Shown one piece after another: positions 23,761 through 33,240 of a stretch of DNA of 64,000 bases; positions within the stretch are counted from its first letter, which is position 1, and each line of letters begins with the position of its first letter. This DNA is from Taeniopygia guttata (taxonomy: Eukaryota; Chordata; Aves; Passeriformes; Estrildidae): positions 60,284,501 to 60,348,500 of the forward strand of contig NC_133024.1 of the NCBI RefSeq assembly GCF_048771995.1, read 5' to 3'. The position numbers and the translations under genes are program-made. The notes below the pieces were generated by a model, which saw only the letters and a program-made list of their open reading frames with translations, was not told the origin of the DNA and searched no databases.

Positions 23761-24171
23761 ATATTTTTTCATCTTTGTTTGAATTTTCCTTTTTGTATAT
23801 TCGTTCCTATCAACCATTCTCTCATCTGCTCCATTATTAAAGACATAAGCCATATAAATAAACCTAGTTGTCTTCTGTCTCAAGTTTGCACTCCCTGCAT
23901 GGATCCTCCCAGATTTAGTGTTTTCTTTTTTCCATAGACTGATATAGCAGAAGATTTTTATTGCTATGATTTTTAACTTACAGCTATAAAAAATGTAGTT
24001 ATTTATCTTAGCCTCTAGCAAAAATTTCATGTAGTGCTTATGGCCTTCATTTGTATGAGATAGTCCACAAAGCTTCAGGCAAATATCACAGTGCCATTGA
24101 GCTCTACTGACACATCCATACTGATCCACCTACATTGCACTTGTAATGCCTTTCCCTTGAGTCACTTAACA

Positions 24172-24752
24172 TTTCATAGAATCAGAAGATCATATGATTA
24201 TGGAATGGTTTTGGCTGGAAAGGACTTTAATCATCTAATTCCAACCCCCCTCTCTCTTCTAGGCCAGGTTTCTCAAAGCCTCATCTGACCTGGCCTTGAA
24301 TGCTTACAGGGATGGGGCATCCACAACTTCTCTGGGCAACCTGTTTCAGCACCTCACCGCTCTCACCCTGAAGAATTTCTTACTAAAATCTAACATAAAT
24401 CTAGCCTCTTCCAATTTAAGGTTCTCCTGTACCTGCAGACCTGTACTTGAAGATGCTCTAAGGTGTCCCTGGAGCCTTCTCTTCTCCAGGTTGAACACCA
24501 CCAGCTGTTTCAGCCTATCTTTGTAGGTGAGGTACTCCAGTTCCCTGACCATATTTGTGACTGTCCTCCAGACTCACTCCAACAGCTCCATGTCCTTCCT
24601 GTCTGGGATCCCAGAGCTGGGTGCAGCGCTCTGGGTGGGGTGTCACAGAGCAGAGCAGAAGGGCAGAATCCCCTCCCTCATCCTGCTGGCCACACTGCAC
24701 TTGATGCAGCCCAGGACACAGCTGACTTTTGGGCTATGAGTGCTCATTTTTC
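24172..24752 (-). mobile_element. 5'-truncated CR1 LINE, 3' end, antisense
   Basis: The plus strand starts with the inverted CR1 tail (CATAGAATCAGAAGATCAT, then GGAATGGTTTTGGCTGG). It continues with the hallmark blocks CCAGGTTTCTCAAAGCCTCA, GATGGGGCATCCACAACTTC and GGGCAACCTGTTTCAGC, which are the inverted 3' UTR and end of CR1 ORF2. The minus-strand frame at 24515-24700 still shows CTQLWDP, the C-terminal reverse-transcriptase region (family: CVQLWSP-type), broken into frames. About 580 bp remain of an element that is several kb when full length. Such 5' truncation is normal for CR1. It is not mobile. No target duplication is expected for CR1. Confidence 0.92.
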
Positions 24753-25983
24753 CTAAATCCTTTATGTTGATGTGCTTACATTTCTTTTTTGTTCCGATCA
24801 GATCCCATTTTCCAATCAACTATTCAGAAGGAAAACCATTTATCTCCTCTTTAATTAAACCTGCAGTCTTAAATTGTTTCTTATCATTTTGTTCAGCCTA
24901 ATTTTTGTCTTACCTATTAACAGATACAGATCTAAGTTTGTAATCCTGTTTGCACAACAGATGTCATTATACAGTCAAACATATCTCTGCATCTGGACAG
25001 TTTTCCCCTAAGGTGAACTATGTTTGACAGTTCTCTGTGCCAGATGTTGTTTATGATCTGGTTGAATTGGAGGCCTCTTTTCTATACAGAGTTGCTATTT
25101 CCTTAAAAGTTCCTTGCAAAGCTAGCTAGGAAATTACCTCTTTTTTTTTCTTTTTTTTTTCCCAGAAAATTCTGATTTGGCAAAAGCCTCATTGTTCAGG
25201 AAGATTTCATGTAGTTCCAATGTCATATATGTCTGGCATTAAAAAAATCACAGAGACTTATTTTTGTCAGAAATTCAACAAATTGCACTAATGATATTAG
25301 TAATAATAATTAAGTCAATTTTAAAATTAAAATAAAACTCATTATTTCTCAAATTTTTGTCAGGGCGTTTTTTCTTTGTGTTGACTTCATTTTAATCCAT
25401 TTCTAGCAGAAGGGATAAAACATTTTCAACCCAATCCTGCTTCTAAAAAAAAAAAAATCTTAATTTTAAAACCTCCCCAAGTTCCCTCCCTTTAAGTTTG
25501 TACAATCAATGAGAAGAACTTTGGATGAGCAACATGCAACACTCTTTGTGGCTTCTGCACTGCCTATTGCTGCCTTGCTGCTGATCCCAATGGAGTCTGC
25601 TATTGCTGGCTGTCATGGAAAGCATCCAGAATGCTCTGACCTTTCTTTTCTGTGTATACCTGACACTTGCTGAGTCCCTTCCACAAGCTATTTTGTAACA
25701 CAAGCCACATCTGTATTTTATGCTTAACTCGTTGCAGAATTTACTTGCTTTCAGCCAGTACATTTTCTCTAAGGTGTTTTTTGGGCCACTGCTTTATTCC
25801 AATCACTGAAAGGCAAATTGAAGTAGTCCCTTGATTGGATCTACTTATAAAGAGTAAATGAACTGCTTGCAGTAAACATCAAGGTTCTGAAGAGATGTGG
25901 ATACAAGCATACATTAAATATTTTAAGGCAGGAAAGGATAACCTCCAGTTTTGGTGGAGAGACTAAAATTATATTTTTGGATT
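24753..25983. other. Unique AT-rich sequence
   Basis: It holds a T9-C-T10-CCCAG polypyrimidine run at 25141-25165 that looks like a splice acceptor, but no donor with an open frame follows within a plausible exon length. Nothing else is recognised. Confidence 0.5.
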
Positions 25984-26033
25984 CATGTATCATGTATCAT
26001 GTATCATGTATCATGTATCATGTATCATGTATC

Positions 26034-26113
<80 letters not shown>

Positions 26114-26130
26114 TTATATGTATATATATA
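25984..26130. repeat. Compound minisatellite: (CATGTAT)8 then (TGTATA)12
   Basis: Eight perfect heptamers CATGTAT (25984-26039) pass directly into about twelve hexamers TGTATA (to about 26112), then a degraded TA-rich end (to 26130). The hexamer equals the heptamer with its C lost. Met-Tyr and Ile-His frames through the array are artefacts. Confidence 0.97.
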
Positions 26131-29100
26131 GAAGGGAAAATTCTTTCAAGCTCAGTCTCTCCTCCAAATCCTGCTGACTTCTTCTTGTCCTTTTCTTTGC
26201 TCTTGCTCAGCTCAGTGCCCAGCTGTCTAAGCAGATGGCATATACCATATGACAGCTGTGAACTGGATGTTTCTGACAGGTACCATCGCAGGGACATACC
26301 ATGCAGCCTCCTGACATACATCAAAGCACTGTGGATAACCAGGCATGATGAATATGTAATGAAATAATGAAAACATAGTGGCTTTCAGCAGGATCTTTGT
26401 CCCAAAGGAACTCTAATGTGCTCTAGGTGTGGAGAGACAAAGGCAGGAGTCTTCCCTATTTCTGAACGAGAAATGATATGGTGGTGAGTGGCACACTGAA
26501 ATACAAAAAAGATGCTTAAGCTAGGAACTAATGCAGCTATTGCATCTACCTGACACTGGTCAAAATGTATTTGCTGTCATAAAAATTTATCTTTGAGCAC
26601 TGGAGTGCTACGCTGGCAAACAGCCTCCAGAGTGGAGATGACACAGAACACTCAAGATGGGAGCTTCCTGCTTCACTTGAACAAAGCTACCATTAGCACT
26701 ACCATCAGTGTTTTACTGATGTCCAACATACCAGTCAGTCCAATCTGAGTTCATAAAGAAACACACATTTTGTTATTGCCAAGCATCCTTGCCTTTATGT
26801 TCTTTTCTCTTGACTCTGCTGGTAATATGGGAGATCTGAGTCATTGGCATTTTCTTCACTGGTCCCTCCAAAATTCATGGACAGGGCAACAAAAAAGGAG
26901 TTTCGTGTTGCACAGTGCTGGGATCTCACCCTTAAACTTTACTCAGGTCTGCACTAATAACTGTATTTCAGGAGGAAGAAGCATATTGCAGATATCAGGC
27001 AAACTGGTAAGTGTTAGTATGGTAGCAATAAAATAAACAGAATGACTTTAAAAAGTGAGAAATTATCATGCATATACTCCTAAGAATTGTAGCAGTGGAA
27101 GTCTAGGACTCATTACTATTTCCTATTTGGGTGTGAAGTTTCCCCCCATAGGTCAGTTGGTGGCATGGTTTGATGAGAGTTTCAGAGCCCAGATGGGTCC
27201 AACTGTAATTTCACTTGCTGCCAGCTTTTGGGTCCCACACGATCCCTCAGCACCAATTTTGCTGCTGACAACTGAATCCCGACAGCACTTAATGAAATTA
27301 ATGGAGGAATAGCCTCATTAGTGAAGAGTCTGAATCTTTTCCAAGCCAGTTCTCCCTTTCTTTACACTTTGATCTTGATGAGCTGCCCCCATGTTTGTGC
27401 ATGTAAATGAGGGCAAGAATGCTGTCCCTTGTTTTGAACTCACTGGGTGAGGAGCCTTCTTTGGCCAGTATCTTGTTCTAAATGAAGGGTTCAAAGGCTA
27501 AAGGCAGCTGTGGAGCTGAGGATGTGGTTGCTGTGGTGGCACACATGATATGTGCAGTTTCTGCCCTTGAACTCTGCATTACCATATGCATGGAGATTCA
27601 TCTCGCCCAACTTCAGAGAGCCAAACCCCATCTAAAACATTTGTTTAGTCCTCCTTTCCAGCTGGTGAGAGAATAGGCACCTAGGGGCAGAAACTTGTCC
27701 CATTCCTCTCATGAATGGAAACCATTAATTACTCTAGTAAACTCAAGATTTCCTGGAGTACCTGAGTATGTGAGATGCGGGTTTACTCTGGTGCATCTCA
27801 GGTAGCACTGGATGTCTGTGTTCACATCCCTGACTCGTGCCTCAGACACCCAGACCAAGGGATTACTCCCACATCAGAGGTGTCTTTCTGCCTTTACTGA
27901 CTGGAGGGATGCACTGTATCTGCACAGATGATTCACACTCCCTAAAAGTGGCTGCAGGAGGATACCTTAGCATTTTCAACACAGCATTTATGATTATATG
28001 TAGGCAGGTGAATCATGCCACAGACAATTACCCAAGTCTAAACACTGAACTGTTAATGATTTAATGTTAAATGAGACAAAGGCAACCCTAAAATACTCCT
28101 GAATCCACCTTGGGAGTGGCCAATGTTTCAAGCCCTGTGGTTTCTATCTGCCAAGAATCCATATTGATTCCACTGCAATGCCTTTTGGAGAGACCACAGT
28201 GGTTTTATTCCACTACTTTGAACTCAATTCATCCGTCAGACTGAGAAGCTGTGTTATTAATGACTTCTTGTTTGCACTGAGCTCTCTGCAGTCATGCTGG
28301 ACTGCTCTCAACTGGACTTGACTTGAGCTGAAGTACCTCCATGCTCCAGAGCAGTTGCCTGCAGTGCAGACATATCCACTGTGATTTCTTGTGACATGAG
28401 ATTGAATGTAAACATGCTCGACTGATGTTAGTAACCATTTTCTGCAATGCCAGTTCTGTACAGTGAAATATTTAGAAATGCCCATTATTGATGTGCTGAA
28501 ATGAAAACACAACTGCTAGGTACTTGTTGCAATCAAACACAGTTTATGTATTCCTGGCAATAGAAGATGGGATGTGGAAATGGCATATTTCCCACATGAA
28601 GAATGAAGGGAAACACTTTCAAAGAACTTTCTCACTTCCTTTTCCCGACACTCGCTACCCACGTTTTTTTCCTCTCCCAATAATTTTGTCTCTTGCCAGT
28701 AACTCTCTGAGGTTGGCACATATCAGCAAGATCACAGTCTAGGCTATGCATGCTTCTGCACACACAGTATGATTCACATTACTAGTAGGGAATGGCATCC
28801 TTACTCTAACACAATGAAGCAGATTTTCACTTTGCTATAAATATTCCTTGGAGTTTTTGGAAACTAATTTGTGAGTTCAAATACAAAAGAGAAGTCCCAA
28901 AAGATGCAGCTTCTCAGAAACCAAAATATTGTTGTTTAATGCCAGAGAGGACTTTAGGGTGGGCAGAAGAGCCTTACCAGCTTTCTCTGACCAATAGTGT
29001 AATGATAGCTTCTAAGAGGAGTCAGCATCCTGTTACTGGATATGACTGAGAAGTTTATTCCTGGAATAAAATCATGGGAGTCTTTATTCTTGGAATAAGT

Positions 29101-29280
29101 TTTCAGCCAGTTTTTAAAAGAAAGAATTTCTTAAAACACCCCAATCATAATTGGGGCTCCCAAGATTCATTAAACTAAGTATGCTCCAGCATGCTGTGGG
29201 GCTCTTTACTATGAGAAGTGATCCACACAGAAAGGATTGCTACCAGTGCTCCGCTACAAATGCTCAAAAAATATCAGAAA
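26131..29280. other. Unique sequence, no gene called
   Basis: Short frames at 26770-27676, 27837-28064 and 28213-28742 (60-99 residues) have no domain and are not linked by convincing splice sites. No repeat family is recognised until the CR1 at 29281. Confidence 0.5.
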
Positions 29281-29702
29281 AATTGTGGACAGCAGTGATT
29301 TGTCCCCTGTGCTTGGCACTGGTGAGGTTGCATCTCAGGTGCTGTGTTCAGTTCTGGGCCCTTCATTTCAGGGACACTGAGGTGCTGCAGAATGTCTAGA
29401 GAAGGGCAACAGACCTGGGGAAGGGTTTAAAACACCACAAGTCCTATGGGGAGCAGCTGAAGGAGATGGGGGTGTCCAGCCTGGCAAAGAGAAGGCTCTG
29501 GGGGAACCTTATAGCTCCCTGCAACTCCCTTAAAGAAGGGTGTAGCTAGGTCAGGGTTGGTCTCTTCTTCTAGGCAACTAATGACAGAACAAGAGGACAA
29601 GTCCTCAATCTGTGCCAGGGGAGGTTAAGGCTGGACATTAGGAGGGATTTCTTCTCAGAAAGAATGATTGAACATTGGAATGGGCTGCCCAGGGAGGTGG
29701 TG
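29281..29702 (+). mobile_element. CR1 LINE, 5' piece of a copy split by an LTR
   Basis: The frame at 29295-29360 translates as VICPLCLALVRLHLRCCVQFWAL, matching the conserved C-terminal reverse-transcriptase region of CR1 (ALVRPHLEYCVQFWAP-type). Downstream nucleotide blocks follow CR1 order: AGAGAAGGGCAACAGACCTG, then GGAGCAGCTGAAGGAGATGG, then GGGCTGCCCAGGGAGGTGGT. The copy is 5'-truncated and its reading frame decays after 29400. It stops abruptly at GGGAGGTGG(TG), where a GC-rich LTR begins. It resumes at 30257. Confidence 0.9.
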
Positions 29703-30258
29703 TGCGGCTTTCGGGGGTCACTTGCGGCTGTCCCCCGTCCCTCCCCGGCCCCCCGGGACCCCTCCGGCTCGCTGTCCCCTCAGGGGACTGGGGTTTGCCG
29801 CGGTCCCGCTGCACTGGGCTCACCAGGCAGCAGCTGGGTTTGCACGGTCCGAGCGGCGGTGCGCCTCGGTCGCCGCAAGGAGTCGAGATAAAGAGACGAA
29901 GAGAGGTCAGTTGTCTGCGGTCCAGAGAGATTGTATTGCCTGAACGGTTGCAGGGACAAAAGACCCTGGGCTACTGCCCAGATACAGTTTTATACAGCAA
30001 AATTAAGAGATAAGGTTTAAACAATAGAGACAGTGTCTAGCATGGGCTCATCAGAACCACCCCAGGGGTCAGGTCCAATGGGAACTGCTCAGGGGTGGGG
30101 AGAAGAGGGTTTACAGAAAGATGCTGAAGCGAAACTTTCCCGAAACAATGAGGCATACATAAATGTATCTTTTCCTCAGTTTCCAATTCCCAAGGCCTTT
30201 CTAAAACCCTTCCTCCAACACTACCATGCCAGCGCGATAGCAACATCGGCGAACAACA
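29701..30258 (-). mobile_element. GC-rich solo LTR inserted into CR1, antisense
   Basis: This is an insertion of about 558 bp inside a CR1. On the minus strand it reads TGTTGTTCGCC (from 30258), has a strong TATA box TATAAAA (plus-strand 29988-29994), then an AATACA that may serve as a variant polyadenylation signal, then a long GC-rich R/U5 ending ...GCCGCACA at 29701. The plus-strand segment 29701-29890 holds about 20 CpG in about 190 bp, far above its surroundings. TG...CA ends are present, but no clear target duplication is seen. Some CR1 bases (the GAGTCAC expected between GGTGGTG and CATCCC) are missing at the junction, so the exact edges may be off by a few bases. There is no internal viral sequence, and class is unassigned. 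Confidence 0.75.
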
Positions 30259-30394
30259 TCCCAGGAACTGTTTAAGGAAAGACTGGATCTGGCACTACGT
30301 GCCATTGTCTAGCTGACATGTTGGTGTTTGGTCACAGGTTGGACTCAATGATCTCAGAGGTTTTTTTCAATCTAACCAATTCTGTGTTTCTGTG
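30257..30394 (+). mobile_element. CR1 LINE, 3' piece of the LTR-split copy
   Basis: CATCCCAGGAACTGTTTAAG continues the CR1 3' end exactly where the 29281-29702 piece broke off. It is followed by GACTGGATCTGGCACTACGT and the CR1 tail GGTTGGACTCAATGATCTCA. It ends in the degraded tail repeat TTCTGTGTTTCTGTG. Together the two pieces make about 560 bp of one 5'-truncated CR1 copy on the plus strand. Confidence 0.92.
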
Positions 30395-32044
30395 AAGTAA
30401 GCATATGCTAGTTCTTCTATTTCTGCATCACTGTCCCAGTGAGATGGGCCATTTATGAGTTACATGGGAGCATAAATACACAGGTAAATACCAGATGAGT
30501 TTTACTAATCACAATTATGTGAGAGGAAGGTCAGTGTTCACATTTTATAACTGCGGGATCAGAGTAAGAGTGTATTCTCCATGGGCAATACAATGAGAGT
30601 AGGTGTGAGTAGTGTCACAGACCTGTGAGGTGGAGCAGGAGCTTGCATAGGTGGTGTGGTCCCTCCATGAGCACTGACTCTGTAGGACACTCCCCACACT
30701 GCACCCTCCGAAGATGTTGTATTAAGCCTTTGAAAAACTTACATGCTCCTTTGAACAACCTTATCTTTGGGCAAGAGGAGACCTCTGGAATATCACTCGC
30801 CAGATATCTTACAGAAAAATATCCAAATGCAGCAAAGATCCACTTATTTTTTAGCCAAATTTCCATGGAAAATGTGGTGTACATAATGGTGTTGTAAATA
30901 TATTTCTGCCTTTTCCTGGTAATGTTTTGAAGGAATTGGCTAATTTCAGCCACATAGGAAAGAGTGAAGTTTCCTGAGAATATTAATTCTCCCTGTATCT
31001 CATGAAAATAGGGAGCTAAGTGAAGAAGTACTTTTAGATATTTCAGAAAGAGAAGGGCTGGTGGGTTAGTTCAGCTCTGATTAAAAAACAGATCATCCAC
31101 ATAGGAATATTTTCTTCAAAATGTAAGTCCTCAATGAGCTCAGTTTTAATTTGTTCTACCACTCACAGGACTGTGTATTTTGCTCTAGCCGCACAGGCCT
31201 TATCTCACTTCCCTCAGCTCCTTCCTTTCTTTACCTATCTGCCCTTCCTCTGCAAGGGAGTGGGGGCCTGTTCTTTATTTTGCTCAGTCTCCAGATCGGA
31301 AATACGTCACGTGAATAGGAACCACCACACACCCAGTGCTGACAGTGACAGTGATGAGGGTGAGCATTGGGAGCAGTTAGAAAGCTTTAACTTTTGGAAC
31401 TTCATAGTGACAGGGATCAGGGAGATGAGATGCAGCTATCTCCAGACATGGACAAGCAGCAGCAGGGAGTGAAGCCAGTGCCATGCTGTGTGCTTGCAGA
31501 CAATTCAGAAGCTGCATTGGTCTGGGTGTGGCACAAAGCAAACTTCATGAGTGTTAACAGAAATGAGCAGGGCATGTATAAGATGTATAAGCCCAGGGAG
31601 CAGAGGTGAGCATTTAGGAAAGCAATCCTGAAAGGCCAGGAGGCTGGTACTCTGCAAGCTGTAGCAGTACTTATGCACCTTGGAATCAACACCACCACTG
31701 CAAAAGGCCAACGTGCAATTACTGCCTGGCTGCACGAACCTGCTGAAGCCACAGCTTCAAGGCTAAGATCAGCATTTCTCTCAGTTCCTAGCTGTCCCTT
31801 TTCCCACTCACAGTTTCAGTGATCACAATGGCTAGATTTGTATTTATATCACTTCACCTGCTGGGGAGTCAGGAAAGGTTCATATATACTGTAAGAGTTC
31901 ATTATCTGCTTTCTCTTCCAATATTCTTTAAAAGTTGCTGCTTTCTCCAAAGATAAGAAAATTACAGAGGAACAAATTCAAAGTTTGAGCTTCTTTTTTT
32001 TCATGGCCTTATACTTTTGTTTATACGTTCATCAGTCAGCGTGG
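30395..32044. other. Unique sequence, no gene called
   Basis: Overlapping frames of 71-112 residues occur on both strands (30615-30953, 31134-31472, 31417-31752). Opposite-strand overlap and lack of any domain argue against coding. No repeat is recognised. Confidence 0.5.
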
Positions 32045-32626
32045 TGTATTGACCTTGGTTGGACACAGGTGCTCACAAAACCTCTCTCACTCCCCCTTCC
32101 CGACTGGACTGGGGAGAGAAAATTTGATGTAGAACAACTCATGGGTTGAAATAAGGCAGTTTACTAAGCAAAAGTGAAAGTTTGCACATGCAGTAGCAAA
32201 GAAAACACTAATAATTTTATTTTCAGCTTCCCATCAGCTAGCAAGATTGGGTCACTTCCCAGGAAGCAGGGCTTCAACACATGTGGTGGTTGTTCTGGAA
32301 TACAAACATTGCAAATGAAAAATGTCTTTACCCACTTCCACCTCCTTTTCTTAGGTTTTATATCTAATCTGATGCCATATTGTATAGAATATTCCCTTGG
32401 TAATTTGGGTCTGTTGGCCTAGATGTGTCGCCTCCCAGGATCTTGCCCACCCCCACCCTAATGCTGAGGGAATGTTGGGGACACAGCAGTGATGCTGTGC
32501 CAGCCCTGCTTAGCAGCAGCCGAAACACTGGTGTGTTATCACCACCTTTCCAGCTACCAAAGCAAAACACAGCACTGTGAGTTTTGCTAAGGGAAAATGA
32601 ACTCCATCTCAGCCAGACCTAATACA
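32045..32626 (-). mobile_element. Avian ERVL-like LTR, antisense
   Basis: This LTR of about 582 bp has TG...CA ends in inverted repeat: TGTATTGACC at 32045, and its partner CCTAATACA ending at 32626. On the minus strand it starts TGTATTAGGTCTGGCTGAGA, a start I recognise from bird ERVL-type LTRs (GGCTGAGATGGAGTT block). A TATA box TATAAAA (plus-strand 32357-32363) and a polyadenylation signal AATAAA (plus-strand 32217-32222) lie in the right order and about 135 bp apart. No target duplication is visible. The right flank appears to be ERV internal sequence, so this would be the 3' LTR of a truncated provirus rather than a solo LTR. Confidence 0.82.
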
Positions 32627-33240
32627 CACTTCACTTCTTATCATTTGTGTCCTGCTGAGATCCCATATAATTTTATGTCTTTTCTACCTATTCCATTGTA
32701 TTTATTTTCTCATTACTAAAATCCCTTCTTACCCACACATACAATTAAAACATTTTTAAACCATCTTTATACTCAACATACATCCTAATGCATTTTTATT
32801 AACTACTATCCCTCCTCCTTCCACAGATAGATATTATTTTCCCACTTCATGAGCTTCCTCCACCCCTCCAGATGTTCAAAAACAGTCCATGCATGACTTG
32901 GGCCCCATTCCATCAGGACAGGTGCTCAGGACAGGAGGAGCAGCACACTTTCTCATTGGACACCAACACCAGCCTGGCCCAGCCTAGGTCACTGTCACAC
33001 TCTCCTGCAACATAATACCATAAATTATTTTCCCCCATGGTTAAATCTCCTTGAGGCATACACTGGTTCTCCCCAGCCTTCCACATTAGTAGTGGACCCC
33101 CTTTGCTTGAGCAAACACAATCTCACAAATGTGTTTGTCTTTTCCCATGTGAGGAGAAATCCACATCAATTTCCCCATCCATTTCACTGTGTGTAGTACA
33201 GAGACATCACCCAAAATGTGATTTTTTTTGGACAGGATGA
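32627..33240 (-). mobile_element. Probable 3' internal region of the same ERV, decayed
   Basis: On the minus strand this stretch leads directly into the LTR start at 32626 through the purine-rich AAGAAGTGAAGTG, in the position of a polypurine tract. The wider layout resembles the end of the internal region in avian ERVL elements as I remember it: a GGGGTCCACTA block, then GGAGATTTAACCATGG, then an A/T-rich leader to the polypurine tract. No intact open frame remains. The 5' limit is uncertain and no 5' LTR is seen at higher coordinates. It could instead be unrelated AT-rich DNA. Confidence 0.45.

Noticed and set aside
24296..24756. Several overlapping frames on both strands that look like a small gene cluster
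   Set aside because: They lie entirely within the 3' end of a CR1 LINE.
25141..25165. Strong polypyrimidine tract plus CAG resembling a splice acceptor
   Set aside because: No open exon with a donor follows within a plausible distance. Best read as a T-run.
25951..26367. 138-residue frame with Met-Tyr / Ile-Cys repeats
   Set aside because: Translation of the CATGTAT/TGTATA minisatellite.
29638..30013. Overlapping Pro/Gly/Arg-rich frames that look like a CpG-island first exon
   Set aside because: The GC-rich block lies wholly inside the LTR that interrupts a CR1 element, so it is viral regulatory DNA rather than a host promoter.
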